A stretch of 7,231 nucleotides of DNA from Pirellulaceae bacterium (GTDB taxonomy: Bacteria; Planctomycetota; Planctomycetia; Pirellulales; Pirellulaceae): contig JABDKS010000090.1 of assembly GCA_013002105.1 (NCBI GenBank), positions 1 through 7,231 of the forward strand. Direction: 5' to 3'. The position numbers were made by a program, and so were the translations under genes. Shown one piece after another: positions 1 to 7,053 of the stretch. Every line of letters starts with the position of its first letter. Position 1 is the first letter of the stretch. The notes under the pieces are model-generated. The model was not told where the DNA came from. It saw nothing but the letters and a program-made list of their open reading frames with translations, and searched no databases.

Positions 1-3000
1 CACCCGAGGCGGATGTTGAAGTCGGAGTCATTGGTGGTCAGCCCGACAGCGGTAGCGACGTATTGAACTTCATTGGTACCGGTGCGGGTGACGTGACGTT
101 GGACTTGACCGATCAAACGATCACGGAAGCTGGCTTGGGGCCGGTGTCATTCATCGATATCGAAACAGTCAACATCGATGCCAATGCTGCTTTGATCGTC
201 GATGGCACCGTCGACAATGACACCATCAACGTCACGCCAGTCAACGCAGGCAATGATGGTTCGTTTGATCATAGTGGATCGGCGATCGGCTTCAATTACA
301 CCGATGCAGCCACTGTGATATTCAATGGCGGCGGCGGCAATGACTTGCTTAATGTGGTCGGCGATGCAGCCGACGATGTGGTCACGGCTGACGGAACGAC
401 GGTTGATGTCGATGGCAGCGTGGTGACGTTGGGAACGTCAATCGAAGCGGTGCAATTGACGACGCTTGGTGGCAGCGACACGATCGATATCACGTTGGTT
501 GCAGCCGGTGGCGTCAGTTACGACGTCGTTGGTGGAAATCCAATCGGTGCGGTAGGTGATACGCTGAATGTGACATCGCCAACCGGCCTGACGTTCATGG
601 CAGGCCCGGAGACCGACAGCGGTGCGTTGGTCGATGGCGATGGTGCGATCGTCAGTTACGACGAGATCGAAGTGGTCGGCGTGACGCTTGCTCCCGCGGG
701 TGCCGTGGTGGTGATGGGCAGTGGCGCAGACGACGACATCACGGCGGTCGGTGTCGGCAACGACAGCGTCGAAGTAACGGTTAACGACGGTCCCACGATC
801 ACCTACGCTGGCGTGACGAGTTTGACGTTGCAAGGCAAAGCGGGTGACGACGATATCACGATCGATGTCAACAACGCGATTGATGTCGAGTTCATCGTTG
901 ACGGTGGTTTGCCAACTGCGGGCAGTGACGAGTTGCGAATCACGGGCGACAACGGTACCGATGATGCTCCGACTTGGAGTCCCGACGCGGTCGACGGTGG
1001 TGAGTTTGCCCTGGCATCATTGGCGCTGCCGATCGTTGTTGATGGCATCGAGAATCTGATATACGACGGTGAAGACGACGACGAGAATTTGACGGTTGTC
1101 GCGCCCGCCGCCGCAGCCGAAGTGTTCTTTGCCCATCATCCAGCCCTGGCACTGGATGCTGGATTCATGGGGCTTCGCAACACCGATGGCGAATGCTTGG
1201 GTGTGAATTACGAAAACTTGGGTACCGACGGTACGGTCACCGCTGACGGTAGCCCGGTCGCCGCAGCCGATTTGACCGTTCTGGGAACCATCGATGACGA
1301 TGACGTTGCGATCTCGTTCTCCGGTGCCAATGCGATCGACTTTGATTTGACCAGTGCCTACGGAGTCCACGTCGATATCTTGAGCGTGGGCGTTCAAACG
1401 TACGAAGTCCAAACGCTCGACGGCAACGATGTGATCGAAGTCAACGGTAGCGTTTTGGCAACCAGTTTGGACATCTTGGCCGGTAGCCCCGGCGGTAGCG
1501 ACGAAATCACTTTCAATGACAATGCGGGCTTGGCTGATACATACGTCGTCGACCCAGATACCAATTCAGGCAACGGGACCGTTGTCGTCAATGGCGTCAA
1601 CACCGCTTACGACGGCGTGGAGCACCTGATTTTCGTGGCTTCGGGCGATCTGGATGACGCACTGACGATTAACGACGATGCGGCGGACAATCAATGGCTG
1701 CTGGATGCGGGGCCCGTCGTTGGCGACCGTGTTGAAATGGACGATCGCGAAACGATCGATTTTGATGGCTTCGATACCGTGGAATTGAATAACGACTTCG
1801 GTACCGACACATTCACGATCCATCCGACCAATCTGGTTGGTTTCAATACATCACTAACGATCAACGGCGATACGGCATTCGCACCCGAGCCAGTCGACGA
1901 TGTCGTGACGTTTGTTGGTACCGAAGCAGCCGATGCGGTGACGACGACAGCCACGGCGGTGACGGTTAATGGTGTCGAAATCACGGTGGGCAATACTAAC
2001 TTTGCCCAGTTAAATGTGAACACCCTGGGTGGCGATGACGACGTCGATTTGGACTTGGCACTCGATGGCGTCCACAAGGTGGTGGACTTGGGAGCCGGTA
2101 ACGACTCGCTGGATGCGTCGGGAATGTTGGACGGAGATTTCTTCGGCGGTATCGGTAACGATACGATCATCGGATCGCCATTGGGTGACCGCATTTTCGG
2201 CGGCCCCGGCAATGACATCCTGATCGGCGGTGGCGGTAGCGATTACAGTTACGGCGAAGAGGGGAATGATATCTTCGGTAACCCGTCGATTGCTGCCAAC
2301 GGGGTCGCGGATGATCCGGGCACTGACTTTAACTTCGGCGGTCCCGGCTTCGATAACTTCATCTGGGAACCGGGCGACGGAGCGGACTTCAACAACGGTG
2401 GCGATGACCAGGCCGACATCTTCCGATTCTTCGGTAACGCCGCCGGTAGCACCTTCACGTTACGATCGGGTGGCACACCGACCCATTTCAACGCACTGTT
2501 TGGCGGCGTCGTGGTTGACAATCATGGCATCGAAGATGTGCGATTGGACCCAGCGGGTGGTAATGACACGATCATCGTGAATGATCTGTTCCAAACCGAG
2601 GTCGTCAACGTCACGATTCTGGCCGGCGGCGGGGATGAAACGGTGACGGTAAACGGCCGAACGACGGCAGATCATTTGAATGTGACGTCACCGGCGATCG
2701 GCTCCGTTGGAATCGAAGGTCTGACTTACGATGTCAACATTACCGGAGCGGCCACAGCCGATTCGCTGACGATCAACACTGTCGAAGGTGACGATTCGAT
2801 CGCGGTCGATGAAGGCGTCCAGAATTTCATCACATCGACACTCAACGGTGGCGATGGCGACGATCACTTGTCGGGAGCATTCAACACGGCCAACGCTAAC
2901 GCGGGTGACGACACCATCATCGGTGGATCAAATGACCAAACGATCAACGGTGGTGCTGGCGAAGACACGATGGTCGGCGGTGGCGGTCAAGATACCTACG

Positions 3001-6000
3001 ACGGCGGCGCGGACTTTGACACGATTTTGATTGGTGGTACGTCAGGTGCCGATACGATCGACGTTCGACAGTCCAGTGCGACGACACTGCAGTACATCGT
3101 GACTGATCAGTTTGGCACGGCAGTTGAAAGTGCAACGGTTGCTGGCGCGACACAGGACATAATTAACAACGTCGAACAGGCCAAGGTCGACGCCGGTGCG
3201 GGTGCCGACACGATCCGATTGGTGATCGCAGACGATTTGTTCGATGACGCTGGTGCGAGTTTGCGAATGGCGGTTGTCGGTGGTGACGACGCAGCTTCAG
3301 ACCGCTTGGCGGTGGTTGATCACGCGACAGCTGATGTCTCGATTCTGCGACAAGACGCCAGCATCACATCGGGGACGGTCGAAATCGGGCCGGCCAATGT
3401 CGAGCCGTTCTTGCATACCTTTGACGGGGTCGAATTTGTGCAGGTCGTCGCCGACACGCTGGCACCGTTTGCTCCGGTGAACATCGAGTCGCCGGGAATT
3501 GCGAATCGATTGGTCGTATTTAAACATGATCAAGGCGAACAGAACAATTCGCGCAACAACGCGACTCATTTGGGAGCCAACACCACGGTCAATTTGGATC
3601 CCAATATTGATCCGGGACCTGGCGCTTTCGCATTGCCGGCGGACACCGATTGGTACCGTGTCGAAGCGTTGGTGAGCGGGACGATCGATTTCCAAGTCTT
3701 CTTTGAGCACGTCAATACGGTTGGCGCACGACCCGGTTTGCCCGGCAACGGTGATTTGAACATCAACGTGTTCGACTCCGATGGTGACGCCATCGCGAAC
3801 TTCACCACGTCGGATGACAACGACGACAACGAACGAGTGCGTATCCCGGCGGTTCAGGGCGAAGTCTACTTCTTCCAGGTCCTCGGCGACGGCAATGCGA
3901 TCAACGCATACGATGTCACGACAATTAACCTGCCCGCACCAGTTCCTTTCGATTTGGAACTGACGGACAACCCAACCGACGGTGCAACCAATCCACCCGA
4001 GGGCAACTTGAATAGCGATACGGGCCGCAGCCAGTTCGACAACATCACTTACGACGACACGCCGACGTTGATTTTGCGATTGGACGACGGATTGTTGCTC
4101 AATGATCTGCCGGGCAACAACGCGGCAGGCACACCGCTGGGTGACGCAGCAATTCAGATTCCATTTAGACCTGGTTTGGCACAGCCGAATCAGCCTGGTT
4201 ATGCGATCGCGATCTTTGACGAAGGTGCCACGGCACCTGCCGCCGGCAACGGTGGCGGATTGAATATTCGCCAGCCACTGGGCTTCGCGACGCAGATCGA
4301 ACCTGGTCTGTACAGCTTCACCGTGCCAAACGGATTGGCGCTCAACGAGGGCAGCCATTTCTTGACGGCGAAGGTGCAGATGCTGGATCCAGCCAATCCG
4401 CTGCAAACCGGATTCGGCGAACGAAGTGCTTCGCTGGAGATCATTGTCGATCGCACTGAACCAGACGTCGTCTTTGGATTGGCGGCTGACGCGACTGATG
4501 GGCTGCATCCAGACAGCGATAGCGGTGACGCGGCGATCTCCGCGACGAAGATCGACCGAATCACCAATGACGAAACACCGACCTTCTTTGGTCGTGCCGA
4601 AGCCAATTCGATTGTTCGGTTGTACGTCGACCTGGATGGGTCCAACACCCTGACCGGTGCCGACTTGTTGATCGGTCAAACCACCGCGACACCACTGGAC
4701 GGAACTGATCAGTTGGAGACGCCTGCGAATCCAAATGAACCGGGCGGTCAGTGGGAAATCACTTCGACGGTCAATATGAACGATCCCGCCATCCTGACCG
4801 CGCTGGGACTGGGCCGAGATGGTGAGCGCACGATTTTGTTGTCGGCCGAAGACGTGGCGGGCAACATTACGGCGCCCAATAACAATGTCACGCTCGACAT
4901 CTTCGTCGATACGTTGGGGCCGCAGGTCACCGATGTTTACGTCACTGGCCGTCCCGATTTCAATATCTTCACGGTCAAACCGGAGACACCCGAACCGACT
5001 CCGCGAGTGGATAGCTTGACGATCGAGATGCGGGATCTACCACCGCGTATCGCCGCCTTCTTGTATCCGGCAGTCTCCAACGTTCCGCCACTGGCACCGA
5101 TCGTGTTGGTTGGGGATCACTGGGGCGTGATTGCGATCGAAGATGTGACGTACATTCCCACCAATAACGGTCCGGGTGTGGCGACTGGTCAGATCGTGAT
5201 CGACTTCGCCAGTCCGCTTCCCGACGATCGATTCACCTTGACGTTGGCGGACAGCGTGATTGACCCGGCCGGCAACCAATTGGACGGCGAAAGTAACGCG
5301 GCCGAACCGGTCGGCAACCCGCTGTTCCCAACCGGCGATGCGATCTCCGGCGGCGACTTCATCGCTCGGTTCACTGTCGACAGTCGTCCCGAGATCGCGA
5401 CTTGGTCGCAAGGCGTTGTCTATGCCGACATCAACGGCAACATGGTATGGGATCCGGAGGGTCAAGATAACGATGCGGTCAACCGTGACTTTGTCTACAA
5501 CTTCGGCGAACTGACCGACGCGTACTTCACCGGCAACTTTGCCTTCGAAAATCGCAACGATTCGTTCTCGCAAATCAATTCCGGTCCCGACGGAATCTTG
5601 GGCACCGGCGACGACATTCCTGGGTTCGTCACGTCGGCAAGCGGTTTTGACAAACTGGGTGCCTACGGTGCGTTTAACGGTCAGTACCAGTTCTTCTTGG
5701 ACACGAACGATGATGGTGTCGGCGATTTTGTCGGTACGATGGCTTACCAGGTTAACGCGATTCCTGTTGCCGGTGATTTCAACGCCGCGCATCCTGGTGA
5801 TGAAATCGGTGCCTTCGATGGCCGCGATTGGTACCTGGATGTTAACGGTAACAACCGCATCGATTTGGGCGAGAAGTTTGCGTCCAATACAATGGGTCTG
5901 ACCAACGGATTGCCCGTTGCAGGTGATTTCGACGGGAATGGTTTCGACGATTTGGGCACCTACAATAACGCCACCGGCGTTTTGACGATCGCGTTGACCA

Positions 6001-6734
6001 GTGGATACACCGCAGCCGGACCAACGGTGATCGGAAACGATACCGTGACGTTCGGATTCAGCGGATTCGGCGAAATTCCGGTCGTCGGCGATGTGAACTT
6101 GGACGGGATCGATGACATCGTGATGTGGGTACCGGGCCGTGAAGGACAATTGCCCAAAGATTCCGGTGAGTTCCACTTCTTGGTTTCGGATGACCCAGCG
6201 GACTTCCCAGCGGGTGATGTACCATTCAGTCCGTTCAGTCCAGCACCACTTGGCAACGACCTGCAAGCGGCCTTTGGTGACGACTTCGCCTTGCCGTTGC
6301 TTGGCAACTTTGATCCGCCGATCGAACAAGGTGGCACATCGTTGCTGGGGTCACTGACCAATGTGACCAATGCGTTCGACGTCAACCTGGATGGAATGGT
6401 TTCGCCAAGTGACATCCTGGGTGTGATCAACACCTTGGTCGAACAGTCCAATGGCACGATTGTCAGCACGGAGCAACCGATTCGAACGGTGGCGGCCTTG
6501 GGCGGAATTCGACCGGACGTCAACGGTGACAAGCAGTTCACACCGTCGGACATCTTGGCAGTGATCAACGAACTGGCTCGTCAAAGTGACATCGGTGGCG
6601 CTCAGGCCGAATCGATTGCCTCGGATGACAGTTCAGAGGCTTGGTCGATGCGAGTCGACTCGGCATTCGCCGATGATGATGACGACGAAGACGAACTGCT
6701 TCGTATTTTGAGTGAATCAGGCGGAACGTTTTAA
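1..6734 (+). CDS. Giant multidomain extracellular protein with RTX repeats, PPC, Ig-like, FG-GAP-like and dockerin-like domains (5' partial)
   Basis: The frame read from base 3 stays open to TAA at 6732-6734, giving 2243 residues (residue n at base 3n). The start is outside the window; the TTG at 63 is only an in-frame Leu with in-frame sequence before it. Order: beta-rich modules (residues 9-696), RTX block 1 (697-759), divergent stretch and modules (760-948), RTX block 2 (949-1012), beta-rich sequence (1013-1174), PPC domain (1175-1309), Ig-like domains (1317-1800), FG-GAP-like segment (1801-2106), dockerin-like pair (2126-2194), acidic tail (2195-2243). The protein is very rich in Asp, Gly, Val and Thr, with one cysteine seen (codon 1194-1196), as expected for a calcium-stabilised protein outside the cell. 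The likely role, by inference, is surface adhesion, matrix or scaffold. No catalytic domain was recognised. Secretion cannot be judged without the N-terminus. Coding is confident; function is not. Confidence 0.95.
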   Translation, partial: PEADVEVGVIGGQPDSGSDVLNFIGTGAGDVTLDLTDQTITEAGLGPVSFIDIETVNIDANAALIVDGTVDNDTINVTPVNAGNDGSFDHSGSAIGFNYTDAATVIFNGGGGNDLLNVVGDAADDVVTADGTTVDVDGSVVTLGTSIEAVQLTTLGGSDTIDITLVAAGGVSYDVVGGNPIGAVGDTLNVTSPTGLTFMAGPETDSGALVDGDGAIVSYDEIEVVGVTLAPAGAVVVMGSGADDDITAVGVGNDSVEVTVNDGPTITYAGVTSLTLQGKAGDDDITIDVNNAIDVEFIVDGGLPTAGSDELRITGDNGTDDAPTWSPDAVDGGEFALASLALPIVVDGIENLIYDGEDDDENLTVVAPAAAAEVFFAHHPALALDAGFMGLRNTDGECLGVNYENLGTDGTVTADGSPVAAADLTVLGTIDDDDVAISFSGANAIDFDLTSAYGVHVDILSVGVQTYEVQTLDGNDVIEVNGSVLATSLDILAGSPGGSDEITFNDNAGLADTYVVDPDTNSGNGTVVVNGVNTAYDGVEHLIFVASGDLDDALTINDDAADNQWLLDAGPVVGDRVEMDDRETIDFDGFDTVELNNDFGTDTFTIHPTNLVGFNTSLTINGDTAFAPEPVDDVVTFVGTEAADAVTTTATAVTVNGVEITVGNTNFAQLNVNTLGGDDDVDLDLALDGVHKVVDLGAGNDSLDASGMLDGDFFGGIGNDTIIGSPLGDRIFGGPGNDILIGGGGSDYSYGEEGNDIFGNPSIAANGVADDPGTDFNFGGPGFDNFIWEPGDGADFNNGGDDQADIFRFFGNAAGSTFTLRSGGTPTHFNALFGGVVVDNHGIEDVRLDPAGGNDTIIVNDLFQTEVVNVTILAGGGDETVTVNGRTTADHLNVTSPAIGSVGIEGLTYDVNITGAATADSLTINTVEGDDSIAVDEGVQNFITSTLNGGDGDDHLSGAFNTANANAGDDTIIGGSNDQTINGGAGEDTMVGGGGQDTYDGGADFDTILIGGTSGADTIDVRQSSATTLQYIVTDQFGTAVESATVAGATQDIINNVEQAKVDAGAGADTIRLVIADDLFDDAGASLRMAVVGGDDAASDRLAVVDHATADVSILRQDASITSGTVEIGPANVEPFLHTFDGVEFVQVVADTLAPFAPVNIESPGIANRLVVFKHDQGEQNNSRNNATHLGANTTVNLDPNIDPGPGAFALPADTDWYRVEALVSGTIDFQVFFEHVNTVGARPGLPGNGDLNINVFDSDGDAIANFTTSDDNDDNERVRIPAVQGEVYFFQVLGDGNAINAYDVTTINLPAPVPFDLELTDNPTDGATNPPEGNLNSDTGRSQFDNITYDDTPTLILRLDDGLLLNDLPGNNAAGTPLGDAAIQIPFRPGLAQPNQPGYAIAIFDEGATAPAAGNGGGLNIRQPLGFATQIEPGLYSFTVPNGLALNEGSHFLTAKVQMLDPANPLQTGFGERSASLEIIVDRTEPDVVFGLAADATDGLHPDSDSGDAAISATKIDRITNDETPTFFGRAEANSIVRLYVDLDGSNTLTGADLLIGQTTATPLDGTDQLETPANPNEPGGQWEITSTVNMNDPAILTALGLGRDGERTILLSAEDVAGNITAPNNNVTLDIFVDTLGPQVTDVYVTGRPDFNIFTVKPETPEPTPRVDSLTIEMRDLPPRIAAFLYPAVSNVPPLAPIVLVGDHWGVIAIEDVTYIPTNNGPGVATGQIVIDFASPLPDDRFTLTLADSVIDPAGNQLDGESNAAEPVGNPLFPTGDAISGGDFIARFTVDSRPEIATWSQGVVYADINGNMVWDPEGQDNDAVNRDFVYNFGELTDAYFTGNFAFENRNDSFSQINSGPDGILGTGDDIPGFVTSASGFDKLGAYGAFNGQYQFFLDTNDDGVGDFVGTMAYQVNAIPVAGDFNAAHPGDEIGAFDGRDWYLDVNGNNRIDLGEKFASNTMGLTNGLPVAGDFDGNGFDDLGTYNNATGVLTIALTSGYTAAGPTVIGNDTVTFGFSGFGEIPVVGDVNLDGIDDIVMWVPGREGQLPKDSGEFHFLVSDDPADFPAGDVPFSPFSPAPLGNDLQAAFGDDFALPLLGNFDPPIEQGGTSLLGSLTNVTNAFDVNLDGMVSPSDILGVINTLVEQSNGTIVSTEQPIRTVAALGGIRPDVNGDKQFTPSDILAVINELARQSDIGGAQAESIASDDSSEAWSMRVDSAFADDDDDEDELLRILSESGGTF
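27..2090 (+). repeat. Irregular beta-rich protein repeat modules upstream of the first RTX block
   Basis: Two alternating patterns recur in the protein. One is roughly GGxPxxxxDxLxxxG, then about 25 variable residues, then YDxIE or a similar motif. Copies begin near bases 33 (GGQPDSGSDVLNF), 531 (GGNPIGAVGDTLNV), 903 (GGLPTAGSDELRI) and 1479 (AGSPGGSDEITF). The other is an ADDxV...VxVxGxxVT...LxTLGGxDxIDI type, clear near bases 360-500 and 1915-2055. Module spacing is uneven (about 166, 124 and 193 residues), so these are diverged copies and not recent DNA duplications. The TLGGSD and TLGGDD endings resemble degenerate RTX nonapeptides, suggesting a stacked beta structure that runs into the true RTX block. 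The first copy begins at the window edge, so more copies probably lie upstream. I know no named family for the GGxP pattern. Confidence 0.6.
2091..2280 (+). repeat. RTX (hemolysin-type) calcium-binding nonapeptide block 1
   Basis: Residues 697-759 carry consecutive GGxGxDxUx-type nonapeptides: GAGNDSLDA, GGIGNDTIIG, GGPGNDILIG, then GGGGSDYSYG and GEEGNDIFG. These are the calcium-binding turns of a parallel beta-roll, which in RTX proteins folds after export into calcium-rich surroundings. The block is short, about six turns, and is preceded by degenerate TLGGDD modules. The Phe/Gly/Asn-rich residues that follow (about bases 2281-2450) keep some GGPGFD-like turns, so the roll may extend further in degenerate form. 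Confidence 0.85.
2847..3038 (+). repeat. RTX (hemolysin-type) calcium-binding nonapeptide block 2
   Basis: Residues 949-1012 hold a second RTX run: GGDGDDHLSG, then a gap, ANAGDDTIIGG, SNDQTINGGAGEDTMVGGGG and QDTYDGGADFDTILIGG. It is separated from block 1 by about 570 bases that encode beta-rich modules with single degenerate turns such as GGNDTIIV and GGDETVTV. Two separate rolls in one chain fit a repeat-stabilised stalk better than a compact enzyme. Calcium binding is inferred from the family consensus. Confidence 0.82.
3525..3929 (+). other. PPC-like domain (bacterial pre-peptidase C-terminal type) within the giant CDS
   Basis: Residues 1175-1309 begin HDQGEQNNSRNNATHLG and contain DTDWYRVEA at bases 3642-3668, the characteristic DxDWY strand of PPC domains. 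Further strands follow, with LNINVFDSDGDAIANF in the middle and a closing GEVYFFQVLGDGNAINAYDVTTI. PPC domains are small beta-sandwiches common in secreted bacterial proteins, where they are non-catalytic and often aid surface or substrate attachment. Here the domain lies between the RTX half and the Ig-like half. The call rests on motif recognition, without a profile search. Confidence 0.7.
3951..5400 (+). other. Three consecutive Ig-like domains within the giant CDS
   Basis: The first domain (about 3951-4463) contains SDTGRSQFDNITYDDTPTLIL and ends EIIVDRTEP. The second (about 4464-4916) contains KIDRITNDETPTFFGRAEA, then SAEDVAGNIT and closing DIFVDTLGP. These are the D-x-ITNDxTPTxxG opening and AxDxAGN closing signatures of bacterial Ig-like repeats. 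The third (about 4917-5400) has VTGQ-like strands, then LPDDRFTLTLADSVIDPAGN followed by LDGE, resembling the SbsA/Big_5 type of Ig-like domain. The first domain carries an insertion of about 80 residues (bases about 4080-4330) that does not fit the usual length. Such tandem domains typically act as rigid spacers in surface proteins. Confidence 0.7.
5403..6318 (+). other. FG-GAP/VCBS-like beta-propeller-type segment within the giant CDS
   Basis: Residues 1801-2106 contain repeated blade-like units with calcium-loop motifs: LDTNDDGVGDF (near 5698), VAGDFNAAHPGDEIGAF (near 5766), LDVNGNNRIDLGE (near 5837), VAGDFDGNGFDDLGTY (near 5916) and VVGDVNLDGIDDIVMW (near 6081). The recurring GD[FV][DN]xxxxD[DE]xGxx pattern is that of FG-GAP/VCBS repeats, which in other proteins form propeller blades binding calcium. 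From memory, a segment of this style ending in a GNDLxAxFGDxFALPxLGNFDPP motif just before a dockerin-like pair recurs in giant planctomycete proteins; here it is at about 6252-6318. I could not verify this by search. Confidence 0.6.
6378..6584 (+). other. Dockerin type I-like duplicated EF-hand loops near the C-terminus
   Basis: Two 23-residue segments start at bases 6378 and 6516. The loops are DVNLDGMVSPSD and DVNGDKQFTPSD, each with Asp/Asn/Asp at positions 1, 3 and 5 and Asp at 12, followed by the helices ILGVINTLVEQ and ILAVINELARQ. This is the duplicated F-hand arrangement of type I dockerins. The linker between segments is 23 residues, longer than usual in cellulosomal dockerins. The second loop has Lys where the first has Gly at position 6. 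Dockerins bind cohesins in clostridia; in planctomycetes dockerin-like ends are common but their partner is not clear to me. No cohesin was recognised in the window. Confidence 0.8.
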
Positions 6735-6741
6735 CGCATCG

Positions 6742-6761
6742 TTGGTAGCTGTAGCCACCAA
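6742..6761 (+). other. Short hairpin just after the stop codon (weak terminator candidate)
   Basis: TTGGTAGC at 6742-6749 pairs with GCCACCAA at 6754-6761 around a TGTA loop: eight paired positions with one A-C mismatch, seven bases after the TAA. No T tract follows, so it does not meet the form of an intrinsic terminator. It could protect the transcript end or be chance. It does not match the 19-nt hairpins of the array downstream. Confidence 0.3.
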
Positions 6762-6762
6762 A

Positions 6763-6804
6763 TCACAGACGCCAAACCACAGTCGTTAGACCACAGTCGC
6801 CAGA
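6763..6804 (+). repeat. Three degenerate 14-bp tandem units leading into the array
   Basis: Three consecutive 14-mers are visible: TCACAGACGCCAAA, CCACAGTCGTTAGA and CCACAGTCGCCAGA. The last two differ at two positions. The third overlaps the start of the first A element, so the units look like slippage or duplication products of the A element's 5' end. Confidence 0.6.
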
Positions 6805-6818
6805 CTCTCCGAGGCTGG
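6800..6818 (+). repeat. Hairpin of element A, copy 1
   Basis: CCAGACTCTCCGAGGCTGG folds into an eight-position stem with one A-G mismatch at position 5 and a TCC loop. Identical copies follow at 6915-6933 and 7112-7130, and a fourth begins at 7226. Each is preceded by CAGTCG. Confidence 0.7.
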
Positions 6819-6862
6819 TCTTGTTGACAGCGATGTTGTGTACGCGTGTGGTGCGCTGGAGG

Positions 6863-6881
6863 CTGGCCTGGGACAGTCCAG
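6863..6881 (+). repeat. Hairpin of element B, copy 1
   Basis: CTGGCCTGGGACAGTCCAG folds with the same geometry as element A's hairpin: eight stem positions, a single C-T mismatch at position 5 and a 3-nt GGA loop, followed by CGACTG. The other copies are at 6977-6995 (position 5 changed to A, which now pairs), 7060-7078 (one change, in the loop) and 7174-7192 (identical to copy 1). Confidence 0.7.
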
Positions 6882-6970
6882 CGACTGTGGAAATGGTCGT
6901 TGGGTTTTCAGTCGCCAGACTCTCCGAGGCTGGTCTTGAGTATTGGATTTTTGGCAATCCAGGTGTGGGG

Positions 6971-7053
6971 TGGAGGCTGGACTGGGACAGTCCAGCGACT
7001 GTCTCCGACGTCGGTCTCAAGCGTTCCCGATTACGCTTGCGCTTTCGGTGCGA
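6971..7053. repeat. Shortened array unit with an internal deletion
   Basis: B copy 2 runs directly from CAGCGACTGT into CTCCGACGTCGGTCTCAAG, which resembles the 3' half of element A. The B-A spacer and the 5' half of A are missing, about 33 bp compared with the unit at 7054. The short match GACTGT in B and GACTCT in A lies at the junction. The remainder (about 7019-7053) is diverged and has no match elsewhere in the window. CCGACGTCGG at 7005-7014 is a perfect 10-bp palindrome created within this degenerate A. Confidence 0.6.

Noticed and set aside
63..65. TTG as the start codon of the giant gene
   Set aside because: The same frame is open back to base 3 and encodes matching repeat sequence (GGQPDSGSDV), and no ribosome binding site precedes the TTG. 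The gene starts outside the window.
3297..4679. Long minus-strand open frame of 460 codons inside the giant gene
   Set aside because: It lies wholly opposite a clear coding region, has no recognisable domain and is Arg/Val/Gln-rich as expected from the reverse complement of Asp- and Thr-rich codons. It is a shadow. The same holds for the 430-codon frame at 5037-6329.
6824..6852. Promoter with TTGACA at 6824-6829
   Set aside because: The -35-like box is perfect, but at 16-18 bp spacing there is only TGTGGT or worse, and no gene follows within the window.
6944..6961. Hairpin TGGATT/AATCCA in the linker
   Set aside because: It pairs perfectly in one linker, but in the second (near 7141-7158) AATCCA is replaced by GATCGA without compensation, so pairing is not conserved.
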